Part shown: positions 24,753 through 32,649 of the stretch, piece by piece
Layout of the letters: each line of letters begins with the position of its first letter
Numbering within the stretch: the first letter of the stretch is position 1
DNA from: a virus
Virus record (IMG/VR): IMGVR_UViG_3300021131_000003
Coordinates: 1-64,000 of that record
Direction: 5' to 3' (one strand)
DNA length: 64,000 nucleotides
Notes under the pieces: model-generated
Told to the model about the DNA's origin: nothing
The model's database searches: none
The model's input: only the letters and a program-made list of their open reading frames with translations
Position numbers and translations under genes: made by a program

Positions 24753-27022
24753 TATTTAGTTGCCACCCATTTACTAGTCTGTAGGTCTTTAACTGCTTGT
24801 TGAATAGCCGCTTGTATCTTTTTAGGGTCTCCGCCCATTACATTCATATTGAAGGTAACACCGCCGTAATTGACTGTGCTTCCTCCTCCACCGCCCAAAA
24901 GCTGTGAAGCATAACCAGCAGCATCACCACCCAAAATACTGGACAGGGTTGTTCCCTTAGCAATTGAGCCTGTCTTTAAGTATTGCTGGAACGCTGCGTT
25001 AAAGGCTTTTCCATTAGTACCGAAGAAAGAAGTAATAGCTGAAGCCGTTCCAGCGTCTTCAGTAATGCTTGAGTGCGTTTTAAAAGTTCCCCATGGGGAA
25101 GCGCCAACTATTGCTCTAAAGTCTTCTGCTGAAACGTTTCCAGCAGATAATGCTCCCAAAATTTCATTATAACGAGAGTCACCCTTAAGGGTTTTAATTG
25201 TAGCTTCCACTCCTTGTTTATAAGAAGTATAGTTTTTAACTCCATCTTTATTATTGGTAAATCCTTCTGCCTTGCCCGCGTCAACTGCCCCTGGCATAGG
25301 TTGTGTGGTAGCTAATGGATTGAACTTAGCTTTAGTATTTTCTCCAGACATCCACATTAAAATATCTGCTATAGCACTTGGTGTAGCTTTATCACCTAAA
25401 CCAGCTAGTAAGTCTTTAGCAAATACATCTCCACCACCAGCGCGTCCCCCTTTATACTTAAAGAGTTGACTAGTTATGTTGTTTGGAATGATGGTTCCAT
25501 CTACCTTAGGAACAAATAGCTCAGGTCCCTTTTCACCAACCATATACATATTGGATGCCGCAGTAGGTCCGCCAGAAGCTTTACCTGATATACCAAGGAG
25601 AGCTGTAAGGAATTGGATTAGCTTGTCGCCCATACCGTTACCTGCAGCGCCTAAGGTTTGAAGTAGAGCAGCCATACTATTAAGACCAAGTACGCCCTGA
25701 GGGTTAATGTTGTTCTGTATGTTGCCCATATCAGTTAAGAAGTTCTTAGTTCCAGCAAATGTTTTAGCTCCAGCTGGGGATGCAAGAATCAACCCCTGAG
25801 TAGCAACTGCATTGCCGCGGCTAAATGCCTGGACAGCCTCGGTGGTTAACCCAGCAGCTTTAGCGTTGGCAGCATTAATAGTTGTATCCGCGCCAGCAGC
25901 AGTCTGACGAGCTTTAAATACAAGACCGTTCTTAATCATGTTATAGACAAGTGGGTCTTGGCCAAATAGATTCTGAACCAAAGAGTCCATAGAGTTTCCT
26001 GGTTGGAAACCAATCAAGACTTCGCGCTCAGATGGCTTTCTTCCAGCGCCATAAGCTTGCCCGTAGTCTCTACAAATCTTTGTCCACAAGTCATCAATAA
26101 TCTTATCTGGCGGCTTTAAGTTTCCATCCGCATCACGAATAGAGATACCAACACCGCGAAGCATGTTTACATTTCTGCCTTGTTGCATAGCACCGTATGC
26201 GCGCATAGCGCCTTCAGCGCCAATACCTGGGGTGAGGTTAGATACGTTAGCTACGCCTTGCGCAATACTTCCATTGAAGTTACCGCCAGCGCCCTGTAAT
26301 AAGTTAGTTCCATTAAGTCCGTAGCTTTGAGCAGCAGCAATGGCATTGATAGCATCCATCTTGTCATTTACAGAGCCTTGAAGACCCATCTTCATCATGG
26401 CGTCTTTTACATAGTTCTGTTGATTGTCAAGAACCATAGCTGAAGGCAGAGTTGCGCCAGGGGTTGTTGGTCCCATAGCAACCTTGTTGCCCATCATGGC
26501 GTTAGCTCTTACATAAAGAAGCTGAGCTTGAACCATGTCAGATGTAGCGTTAGCTCCCATAAGAGCTGTGCCCATTCCGTAAAGAGCCGCCGCTCCAGGG
26601 TTCTGACTTACATAATCAGATAGGTTACGGAACATGCCTCCGCCGCCAGAGGAGCCAGATGAGCTTCCGCTTATTCCGCCACCACTAAAGGCTCCGCCAC
26701 CTATTACAGTAGGCGCAGGTCCTGCAGCAATTTGATTTTGTCCACCGCCATATACAGCAGGGGCATTGTGAAAGACTGGGTCTGGAGCTACGTGATTTCC
26801 ATAAACTCCGCCACCGCCGTAGCCACCGCCGTAGCCGCCAACAAAACCGCCTTGAGTTTGAACAAGCCTCTGATTACCAGACTGCATTGTTTGAACAAGG
26901 CTTGTCCACTCTTGTCTTAGAAGGGAGGTTTCTTGGCGCATACTAGAGATGCTGCTCTTGATATCAGAGACTACAAAGCTAGTACGAGACGGTAAGTTCA
27001 TACCGCTCTTGCTATCAGCCAT
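24752..27022 (-). CDS. Tape measure protein
   Basis: A 756-residue protein that sets tail length and threads through the tube. A coiled-coil N-terminus (~15-50) is followed by a Gly/Tyr-rich disordered stretch (~55-135), a helical Ala/Gly-rich middle with hydrophobic segments, and the M-V-G-E-K-G-P-E-L-F-V-P motif near 490-505 that is typical of tape measure proteins. The C-terminus (~600-720) is globular, possibly enzymatic, but no lysozyme motif is certain. Its ATG overlaps the stop of the small frameshift ORF upstream (TAATG). It is modest in length for a myovirus. Confidence 0.85.
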   Translation of the reverse strand: MADSKSGMNLPSRTSFVVSDIKSSISSMRQETSLLRQEWTSLVQTMQSGNQRLVQTQGGFVGGYGGGYGGGGVYGNHVAPDPVFHNAPAVYGGGQNQIAAGPAPTVIGGGAFSGGGISGSSSGSSGGGGMFRNLSDYVSQNPGAAALYGMGTALMGANATSDMVQAQLLYVRANAMMGNKVAMGPTTPGATLPSAMVLDNQQNYVKDAMMKMGLQGSVNDKMDAINAIAAAQSYGLNGTNLLQGAGGNFNGSIAQGVANVSNLTPGIGAEGAMRAYGAMQQGRNVNMLRGVGISIRDADGNLKPPDKIIDDLWTKICRDYGQAYGAGRKPSEREVLIGFQPGNSMDSLVQNLFGQDPLVYNMIKNGLVFKARQTAAGADTTINAANAKAAGLTTEAVQAFSRGNAVATQGLILASPAGAKTFAGTKNFLTDMGNIQNNINPQGVLGLNSMAALLQTLGAAGNGMGDKLIQFLTALLGISGKASGGPTAASNMYMVGEKGPELFVPKVDGTIIPNNITSQLFKYKGGRAGGGDVFAKDLLAGLGDKATPSAIADILMWMSGENTKAKFNPLATTQPMPGAVDAGKAEGFTNNKDGVKNYTSYKQGVEATIKTLKGDSRYNEILGALSAGNVSAEDFRAIVGASPWGTFKTHSSITEDAGTASAITSFFGTNGKAFNAAFQQYLKTGSIAKGTTLSSILGGDAAGYASQLLGGGGGSTVNYGGVTFNMNVMGGDPKKIQAAIQQAVKDLQTSKWVATK

Positions 27023-27184
27023 TAGGCCCTCCCTCCGCTATAACGTAAAGCTCGGTCTATCCAGTTCTTTCTGTCTCTAACTGAGAGCTCTTTAATCTCA
27101 GTTAAAGTCCAGCCACCAAAAACTCTGGTTAACAACTCGTACTCATTAAGTAGAGCTGTGTACTCTAGAAGCCTAGAGTCGAAA
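27022..27184 (-). CDS. Probable +1-frameshift extension of the gp26-like tail chaperone
   Basis: A 52-codon open frame from 27180 down to the TAA at 27022-27024, with no ATG, GTG or good ribosome binding site. It encodes a compact helical peptide with L-L-E-Y, E-L-L-T-R-V-F-G-G-W and L-S-V-R-D-R-K-N-W-I. It is in the +1 frame relative to the end of the 27173-27961 gene and overlaps it only between 27175 and 27189. The overlap carries TTT-C followed by CGA (27179-27184), where a Phe-tRNA on UUU could slip to UUC. Expression as a fused product is inferred from position and frame. Confidence 0.55.
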
Positions 27185-27961
27185 CAAATCTAGCAAGCTC
27201 AGCGGTAGAGGAATCTGCTCACCACATGCCTTGCATGGCTTCTTCACCTCCCCAAGGCGTGGGCCTGGGTTACGTTCAAGAATGTCATCTACTAGCTTTG
27301 TTCTATCTGCCATACCTAAGCTAAGAGCGGTAGGTGCTCCAATAGCTGGCTTATCTGCCAGTGATAGTAAGCAGCCTGCTAATAGCAAGGTATTAATCTC
27401 AGAGGCAGTCTTATCGGCGTTGTCCATAAGGCGCTTCTGCACTCGACCAACAGGAAGAGTAAGAACGGCTGTTCCCATCTTTGTCTCTACTGACCACTCG
27501 CGAGATGCTTGGTCATCTAAAGTTTTAACTGGAACATCCTCTGAAAGATTGATTGTAATGTCCTGGTCTTGATTACAGTTAAAGCAACGACCTTGAAGCT
27601 CTAGCTCATCTCCAAATGTAATTGTTCTAATACCAATCAAGATGGCGTCCCTGTCTCCAGAGAGCAGACTGTCAAGGTCATCCTTACCAACCTCCTTGCC
27701 ACCTAGACCTATTAATCCACGCTGTAGTAAAAGGTTTAGGGCTTTGGCTCGGCTACCTGCTTTAGAGATAGCTTCCTCATCTGCTCCATTTAACTCTCGT
27801 ACTTCAGCAGTAGTTACTAAACCAGAGTCTGAAATAAATCCGCCAGGAAGTTTCACCTCTGGGTCGGAAGGGGCCCGAGATGTGATAACCACCTCGGGCT
27901 CTTCCATAGCCTGTTGCGCGTACTTTGATACAAGTTCTGCGTCAGTAATAATGTTACTCAT
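27173..27961 (-). CDS. T4 gp26-like baseplate hub/tail assembly protein
   Basis: A 262-residue protein. It carries V-R-E-L-N-G-A-D-E-E near 54-63, G-D-E-L-E-L-Q-G-R-C-F-N-C near 115-127 (a zinc-ribbon half), and C-K-A-C-G-E-Q near the C-terminus, matching the gp26-type baseplate/tail assembly family. In many contractile-tailed phages the gene in this position, immediately before the tape measure, encodes the tail assembly chaperone with a frameshifted longer form; a candidate extension overlaps here. The start has an AAGGAG site. Confidence 0.8.
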   Translation of the reverse strand: MSNIITDAELVSKYAQQAMEEPEVVITSRAPSDPEVKLPGGFISDSGLVTTAEVRELNGADEEAISKAGSRAKALNLLLQRGLIGLGGKEVGKDDLDSLLSGDRDAILIGIRTITFGDELELQGRCFNCNQDQDITINLSEDVPVKTLDDQASREWSVETKMGTAVLTLPVGRVQKRLMDNADKTASEINTLLLAGCLLSLADKPAIGAPTALSLGMADRTKLVDDILERNPGPRLGEVKKPCKACGEQIPLPLSLLDLFRL

Positions 27962-27979
27962 TGTGCTCCTTTAGTTTAA

Positions 27980-28612
27980 TTAAGCTAAGCTGCGACCATC
28001 TGTTGGGTTGAAGGAGGTGTCAGTGAAGAACACTGATAGACCTTCATGTACCAAGCTCATTGACTCAAACAGGATTGCTCCATCGTTAGCGTTTAAGTCG
28101 GTATAGCTTAGCTGAGTAATCCAAGCGTTACGGACGTCAAATCCCATGCGAGGCGTATTAGCTGCCTGAGAGTTTGGGTGGTCCATAACATAGATTTTCA
28201 TGTTAACGCGGAAGCCCTGCTTATTGGTAGCTCCAGCTTGGATACCGTCACCAGATACGGCAGCAAACATGCCGCGCATCCAAGTAATGCCTTGGTCGTT
28301 TCCGTACAAGACACCACGTTGTAGTGAGATAGGTGTGAAGGTTGTCATTCCAGGGACCTGGTGAACAGTGGTGTTGTAGCCACCCTCACGGTATTGGATT
28401 GATTGGGTGGTGATATTCAATCCTGAGATTGAAGTAAAACCACCAAGGAAGCCTGTTGACTTTCCAGTCGTAAGGCTTGGTACAGCACCAGACACTGTGG
28501 TTAGACGAGTGTCGAAGGTGTTATCTACTGCGGTGAACTCTACGTTAAACCGAAACGAGCGTAACGGGTCGGTTGCCAAAGTAGAGAACCGATTAAGCGA
28601 TGTATCTGCCAT
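27980..28612 (-). CDS. Tail tube protein (gp19-like)
   Basis: A 210-residue tail tube subunit. The start D-P-L-R-S-F-R-F-N-V-E-F, the V-S-G-L-x-like loop (F-T-S-I-S-G-L-N near 62) and the C-terminal W-I-T-Q-L-S-Y-T-D-L-N-A-N region match T4 gp19-type tube proteins. It is directly downstream of the sheath gene, as in most myoviruses. Tube rings stack inside the sheath and form the DNA channel. Strong AAGGAG site before ATG. Confidence 0.93.
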   Translation of the reverse strand: MADTSLNRFSTLATDPLRSFRFNVEFTAVDNTFDTRLTTVSGAVPSLTTGKSTGFLGGFTSISGLNITTQSIQYREGGYNTTVHQVPGMTTFTPISLQRGVLYGNDQGITWMRGMFAAVSGDGIQAGATNKQGFRVNMKIYVMDHPNSQAANTPRMGFDVRNAWITQLSYTDLNANDGAILFESMSLVHEGLSVFFTDTSFNPTDGRSLA

Positions 28613-28627
28613 TTTTTATTTTCTCCT

Positions 28628-30202
28628 TTACGCCACGGTAACGGTAATGCCACCGTTAAATTGACCGATTTTGATGATTACAAATTCAGCAGGGCGCTGT
28701 AAAGCTACGCCTACATCAATGTGTAGTTCACCATTATCGATGGATGCCTGTACGTTATTTGTAGCATCACACTTAACGAAGTAAGCCTGTGCAGGTGTTG
28801 CACCAACAAGACCACCTTGTGACCAGAACTGTGTCAAGAAGGTAGAGAATGTTGCGTTAATGCGGCGCCACAAAGCTGGGTCATTTGGCTCAAAGATTGC
28901 AAACTGGCTGAGGTCCTTGAGAGCCTTCTCAAGATAGATAAGGGTACGACGAACTGGTACATACTTATCTACATAACCTTGCTTGAGTGTGCGTGAGCCC
29001 ATAACTACGATGCCTGTGCCAGGAACATACTTAATAGCGTTAACAGGAACACCTGCTGAGTTAAGGCTATCCAAGTCTGAGTTAGACAAAGACGGAACAG
29101 AGACCACGTTAGCTAAGCGAGCTTGAAGTCCAGCTGGCGCCTTAAATACTCCGCGAGAAGCATCAGTAGACGCATAGACTCCAATAACAGCTCCACCAGG
29201 AGCAACGGTCTTTACCGTATTTGAAGCAGAACCGACTGTTGATGTTGGGTCTGAGATAGAGATACGAGGGTAGTAGACCGCTCCATATGAACCAGTTGAT
29301 GAGGTTCCATATGCAGAAGCTGTACTGATTGCTGTAGCTGCAGATGAGCTTGTGTCTCCGTCAATAACAACAAACACATCTCCTCGGCCTGAGGCGTAGG
29401 TAAGAGCGTTATTGATATTTGTAGAGTCTATGATACCAGGTAGGTTCAGAATCAAAGACTGTTGGATAGTATCAAAGCTGCTAAGAGCTGTTGAGTACTG
29501 AGCAGTAGTCAATGTTAGAAGGCCATTTGCGCCACCAGCCAAAGCTGTTGGAGTTGGTACATTGTTAGTAACAGTGCTGAGAGCTGGATTACGTGTTGCT
29601 CCAGTAGACGCGGCTCCTGCATCAGCTGCAAAGATGTATGAAGAGCTAGCGTTAATTACTGTAGGTGCGTAACGAGCATCAGTAGCTGTCATAGAAATAT
29701 CTGTGTAGCGCTCAACAATGTATGCTTCATTGTAAGTAGCAGGCATGTTGTAAGCCACAAAGAGGTTAAAGTAACCAGTAACAGAAGAATCTGTAACGAT
29801 TACGCTTGTGCTGTTACCCCATGCTCCAGCGTTAGTAGCGTTAAGGGTAAGTGTGTTTAGTGCAGTTCCTGAGGTACGGTCCTTCAAAGTAATAGCTGCT
29901 GTAGTAGCGTTGTTTGAAGGTGTTACGGTATCGCCAGAGTAAACTACACGACGGATATAAGCCTGACGACCACCATTTGCAAAGAATAGATAAACAGCGA
30001 TAGGCAGGTCATTTGAGTTTGCAGTATTCCATGTGCCATACAAAGTTGTGTATGCGCTCCATGAAGTTACAAGAGTAGGTACGGTTGGGCCACGGTCTGT
30101 AGGGCCTACAAAAGCCGCTACTGAATCCGAGTTAGGACCTACTGTGGGTTGAACGGGGTTTAGCGTTTCTTGAACGTAAACTCCAGGCCGTAGATATGCC
30201 AT
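28628..30202 (-). CDS. Contractile tail sheath protein
   Basis: A 524-residue sheath protein, proof of a contractile tail. The N-terminus Y-L-R-P-G-V-Y-V-Q-E-T and A-F-V-G-P-T-D-R-G-P, the middle N-L-P-G near 265 and the C-terminal handshake region (K-A-L-K-D-L-S-Q-F-A-I-F-E-P-N-D, W-R-R-I-N, and the final F-V-I-I-K-I-G-Q-F) are diagnostic. A variable Ser/Thr-rich domain lies between. Strong AAGGAG site. Next gene is the tail tube. Confidence 0.96.
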   Translation of the reverse strand: MAYLRPGVYVQETLNPVQPTVGPNSDSVAAFVGPTDRGPTVPTLVTSWSAYTTLYGTWNTANSNDLPIAVYLFFANGGRQAYIRRVVYSGDTVTPSNNATTAAITLKDRTSGTALNTLTLNATNAGAWGNSTSVIVTDSSVTGYFNLFVAYNMPATYNEAYIVERYTDISMTATDARYAPTVINASSSYIFAADAGAASTGATRNPALSTVTNNVPTPTALAGGANGLLTLTTAQYSTALSSFDTIQQSLILNLPGIIDSTNINNALTYASGRGDVFVVIDGDTSSSAATAISTASAYGTSSTGSYGAVYYPRISISDPTSTVGSASNTVKTVAPGGAVIGVYASTDASRGVFKAPAGLQARLANVVSVPSLSNSDLDSLNSAGVPVNAIKYVPGTGIVVMGSRTLKQGYVDKYVPVRRTLIYLEKALKDLSQFAIFEPNDPALWRRINATFSTFLTQFWSQGGLVGATPAQAYFVKCDATNNVQASIDNGELHIDVGVALQRPAEFVIIKIGQFNGGITVTVA

Positions 30203-30240
30203 TAGTTAGTCTCCTTTAGGTTTGACGGAATTTCCATGTG

Positions 30241-30867
30241 TTATGCCCAAACGTATCCAGTAGGTGGGGTCCCAATTTTGTCCAGATACACTGTCTGTAC
30301 TGCCTTGCCTGCAACAGCGTTTGCCACTGTAGGTGACATCTCGCTTACTACACGCACAGACAATATGTTTCTAAAGGTACGGCGGTTGCCCGTCTCACCT
30401 TCAACAGCGTCTCTTTTCACAAATCCATCTAAGAACATAGAGCGATAACCTGTCTCAGTACCAAGTTGGTTTGGGACAGCTAGCTTTCCGAACTTAGCTG
30501 GAAACTTATTGAAGAGCTGAAACATCAAAGCTCTATCATGGCGCGGGTGTCTCGAGTGGGTTGTAATCTGATAGACAAGGTCATAGGCCACAGGAGCGTC
30601 ATAGGCGTAAGTAATTCCTGAGGCTGGTGCGATTGTGCCGTTGTAATCAACATCAGTAATAACGCCAGAGGTTTGACGGTCACGAGTAGCAACGATATCG
30701 ATAAGGTCGATAGTTACATATGGGAAGCTTTGGTCACGAACTTCAATATCTGGATAGCCAAACCAAACCTGCACTGGGCGGGTTGCGTTCTTATTATCAG
30801 ATACGGTCATACCCTGACACAAGGACTTAAGCGCTTGGTCCTCAGCAATGATAAATGGATTACCCAT
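30241..30867 (-). CDS. Putative tail terminator/neck protein
   Basis: A 208-residue protein encoded directly before the sheath. It has a V-Q-V-W-F-G-Y-P-D-I-E-V segment near 33, V-T-I-D-L-I-D near 51 and a basic mid-part (S-R-H-P-R-H-D-R near 111). Proteins with this position and size cap the tail tube or sheath and join it to the neck. No family hallmark is certain, so the role is contextual. Confidence 0.6.
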   Translation of the reverse strand: MGNPFIIAEDQALKSLCQGMTVSDNKNATRPVQVWFGYPDIEVRDQSFPYVTIDLIDIVATRDRQTSGVITDVDYNGTIAPASGITYAYDAPVAYDLVYQITTHSRHPRHDRALMFQLFNKFPAKFGKLAVPNQLGTETGYRSMFLDGFVKRDAVEGETGNRRTFRNILSVRVVSEMSPTVANAVAGKAVQTVYLDKIGTPPTGYVWA

Positions 30868-31202
30868 TAGAACACATCCTCATACTGCATCAGTAAGTCA
30901 AAGGTCTCATTGGCTAGCATCTCTTTTACATACGCATCCGCGCGGTAGCTAAAGCTTCTAAGTACAGACTTTGGGGGCTGTCCGATTACCCCATACTCAA
31001 GGCCGAAGACCGTATCCTCAAGCTCGTCAGGGTATTGAATTACTAGAGAGCCTTCTACATAGCCAAGTGATAGCTGCGAGGCAATCTCTGTAGGCCAGCC
31101 GCTAGCTTCAGCTTCAAACTTAAGCTTATCCTCTAGCTCTGGGATTAAATAATATGCGGCGTCTGACGCCAAGGTCTCTATCTCTTTATTTGCTTCGTAC
31201 AT
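30867..31202 (-). CDS. Head-tail connector-like hypothetical protein
   Basis: A 111-residue protein starting at ATG 31202 (a longer form would need TTG at 31220; the ATG lies inside the end of the preceding small gene, so coupling is likely). It is acidic, with a helical start, a strand-rich middle (G-S-L-V-I-Q-Y-P-D) and a helical C-terminus. Place between a small gene and the putative terminator suggests a neck or connector protein; not recognised. Confidence 0.6.
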   Translation of the reverse strand: MYEANKEIETLASDAAYYLIPELEDKLKFEAEASGWPTEIASQLSLGYVEGSLVIQYPDELEDTVFGLEYGVIGQPPKSVLRSFSYRADAYVKEMLANETFDLLMQYEDVF

Positions 31203-31338
31203 TCTTAACCACTTTGCCAAGTACGTACGCTGCGCCCATGCCTACAACCAGTTTGTTCTTGTCCTCAGACGACGGAAGATGGTTTGCAATCTCTTGCGCA
31301 AACGCTACTTCATCTGGTCTGTCTATGTACTTAGACAT
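31186..31338 (-). CDS. Small hypothetical protein, first gene of the tail unit
   Basis: A 50-residue gene found by reading the gap. It begins M-S-K-Y-I-D-R-P-D-E, has a Gly/Ala/Val-rich middle (L-V-V-G-M-G-A-A-Y-V-L-G near 30-41) and a basic end (K-V-V-K-N-V-R-S-K). AGGAG lies seven bases before the ATG. It overlaps the next gene by 17 bases. It is the first gene after the terminator at 31424-31443, so it may open the tail transcript. Confidence 0.75.
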   Translation of the reverse strand: MSKYIDRPDEVAFAQEIANHLPSSEDKNKLVVGMGAAYVLGKVVKNVRSK

Positions 31339-31387
31339 GGCAATCTCCTAAGGAGTTGGGCAACATACTTAGCATGGGTCAAGCTTT

Positions 31388-31404
31388 AGTTCCCGCATGG
31401 AACT
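31388..31404. promoter_or_regulatory. Perfect inverted repeat, possible operator
   Basis: AGTTCC and GGAACT arms, six bases each, perfectly matched around a five-base centre (31394-31398). It lies between the terminator at 31424-31443 and the first gene of the tail unit, where a promoter would be needed. It may be a regulator binding site or a small RNA hairpin. Confidence 0.4.
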
Positions 31405-31423
31405 ACTTTAAGGATAAAGCAAA

Positions 31424-31443
31424 AGGCCCCCTTTCGGGGGCCT
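31424..31443 (-). terminator. Rho-independent terminator between virion genes and tail genes
   Basis: Perfect 8-bp stem (AGGCCCCC / GGGGGCCT) with a 4-base loop that reads GAAA on the minus strand, followed there by TTTTGCTTT. It lies just after the Lys-rich gene ending at 31449 and separates the small-virion-protein unit from the tail unit. Confidence 0.85.
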
Positions 31444-31448
31444 AACGC

Positions 31449-31640
31449 TTACTTCTTTTTGACCTTCTTGGCCAAAGCTTTATCCATCTTGTCATCTTCT
31501 TTACGAGATGGCTTCTTCTTATCCATCTTCTTGTCAGCCTTTTCAAAAGCTGCTTTTTGCTTTGGGGTCATGCCCTTTTCAAGCTTTGCATCCTGTTTCT
31601 TATCAGCCTTCTTCTTGGCTGCTTCGTTGTGATGAGACAT
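31449..31640 (-). CDS. Lys-rich small basic protein
   Basis: A 63-residue protein of which nearly half is Lys, with Asp, Ala and Met as main partners (K-A-D-K-K, K-M-D-K-K repeats). It has no hydrophobic core and is surely disordered. It overlaps the stop of the upstream 41-residue gene (TAATG). Such basic proteins are often packaged with DNA or neutralise charge in the capsid; that is inference. The adjacent acidic Ala/Pro-rich protein has the opposite charge. Confidence 0.65.
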   Translation of the reverse strand: MSHHNEAAKKKADKKQDAKLEKGMTPKQKAAFEKADKKMDKKKPSRKEDDKMDKALAKKVKKK

Positions 31641-31765
31641 TACTTCTTCTTTCCCATCTTCTTCATAGCTGCCTTTGGCATTGCAGACTTCTTAGAATCT
31701 GCCTTCTTACCTTTGCCATATCCTGGCTCGCCTTTTTTCTTACCGCATCCGCATGCCATGCACAT
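31640..31765 (-). CDS. Tiny Cys- and Lys-rich protein
   Basis: A 41-residue gene found in the gap. The N-terminus M-C-M-A-C-G-C-G is a compact Cys-x2-Cys-x-Cys metal-binding or thiol-rich site; the rest is Lys/Gly/Ala-rich (K-K-K-G, K-G-K-K, M-K-K-M-G-K-K-K). It is coupled to the Lys-rich gene downstream by TAATG and follows the acidic gene. It may bind nucleic acid; function unknown. Confidence 0.65.
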   Translation of the reverse strand: MCMACGCGKKKGEPGYGKGKKADSKKSAMPKAAMKKMGKKK

Positions 31766-31767
31766 AA

Positions 31768-32175
31768 TTATTCGTCTCCGTTTTCGAAGTCTTCTACAAG
31801 CTCTTCGATATCTTCGATGAGCTCTTCAATAATATCATCATCAGCATCTGCTGAATCATCTGCTGCTGGAGCATCTGCAGCAGGTGCTGCGTCGGCTGCT
31901 GGAGCATCAGCTACTGGTGCAGCTGGCTCAGCTGGTGCTTCTGCAGGAGCAGCTGGAGCTGCATCCGCTACAGGAGCAGTTGCATCAGTTGCAGGGGCTG
32001 GTGTTGCATCTGCAACAGGGGCTGCAGGTGCAGCTACTGGTGCGGCATCTGCGGCTGGAGCGGCAGGTGCGTCGGTTGTTGCAGGCGCTGTTGCGTCTGC
32101 TGCTGGTGCGGCTACTGGAGCAGCATCAGCCGCGGGTGCTGTTGCATCCGCTACTGGGGTTGTCTCATCGGTCAT
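31768..32175 (-). CDS. Ala/Pro/Asp-rich repetitive acidic protein
   Basis: A 135-residue low-complexity protein built of repeated A-P-A-A-D-A and A-A-P-V-A-like units, ending in a very acidic segment (D-D-D-I-I-E-E-L-I-E-D-I-E-E-L). The repeats also appear as DNA repeats of GCTGGTGC-like units. The last part could form an amphipathic acidic helix. It is likely a disordered virion linker or partner of the Lys-rich proteins; not recognised. Confidence 0.65.
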   Translation of the reverse strand: MTDETTPVADATAPAADAAPVAAPAADATAPATTDAPAAPAADAAPVAAPAAPVADATPAPATDATAPVADAAPAAPAEAPAEPAAPVADAPAADAAPAADAPAADDSADADDDIIEELIEDIEELVEDFENGDE

Positions 32176-32216
32176 AATGGTTCCTTTGCAAAGAGGGGGT
32201 TTAGTAAAAGGGTATC

Positions 32217-32357
32217 TTACTTCTTACCTTTTTGGGCCTTCTTCTTGACTTTCTTTGGAAGCTTAGCTCCCTTGGGAGTGTGCTCCTCCCATTGGCGGGC
32301 CATCTCAGGATGGGTAGCCCACATCCACTTTTCTTGCTGCTTGGACTTAAAAGGCAT
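32217..32357 (-). CDS. Small conserved phage protein (M-P-F-K-S-K family)
   Basis: A 46-residue gene found in the gap. It starts M-P-F-K-S-K-Q-Q-E-K-W-M-W-A, then H-P-E-M-A-R-Q-W and H-T-P-K-G-A-K-L-P-K-K-V-K-K-K. Short proteins of this form recur in many phage head and replication regions; their role is unknown. The Trp-rich N-terminus and Lys-rich tail suggest nucleic-acid contact. Confidence 0.75.
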   Translation of the reverse strand: MPFKSKQQEKWMWATHPEMARQWEEHTPKGAKLPKKVKKKAQKGKK

Positions 32358-32358
32358 T

Positions 32359-32640
32359 TTAGACCTGTGAGTAGAGAACCGAAACTGCGTTAGCGGCTGT
32401 GCCTGCGGCTGAGATAGCGTAGATAGTGTCGTTAGCGCGAAGCCAGATTTGGAAGGTAGTTCCGTTAGCTACGGTGTGGCCCTTGTTAGCTCCAGAGGTT
32501 GAAATAGAAGAGTCGCCTACATAGATGGCGGCTGTGTCATTATTTTGGATAGATACCGCTGTGTATTCTGTTATTGCGTCTAGAGTAGTTAACGCGGTAG
32601 GCGTAGTCGCCACCGTCTTATTAAGATGTACAACTGCCAT
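32359..32640 (-). CDS. Beta-structured virion protein, decoration-like
   Basis: A 93-residue beta-rich protein (V-S-I-Q-N-N-D-T-A-A-I-Y-V-G-D and F-Q-I-W-L-R-A-N-D-T-I-Y), typical of small phage surface or fibre-head proteins that present a jelly-roll-like fold. AAGGAG lies before the ATG. It belongs to the virion gene block, but its exact site (capsid decoration or fibre) is not clear. Confidence 0.6.
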   Translation of the reverse strand: MAVVHLNKTVATTPTALTTLDAITEYTAVSIQNNDTAAIYVGDSSISTSGANKGHTVANGTTFQIWLRANDTIYAISAAGTAANAVSVLYSQV

Positions 32641-32649
32641 GGTATCTCC

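Noticed and set aside
31203-31220. TTG start for the connector-like gene at 30867
   Set aside because: No ribosome binding site fits; ATG 31202 inside the preceding gene is adequate.
31768-32175. Direct DNA repeats as a CRISPR-like or regulatory array
   Set aside because: The repeats are codon-level echoes of Ala/Pro/Asp-rich protein repeats; spacing is irregular and there are no spacers.
31508-32248. Long plus-strand open frame antisense to the Ala/Pro-rich and Lys-rich genes
   Set aside because: It mirrors low-complexity codons of the minus-strand genes, has no ribosome binding site, and would oppose the operon.
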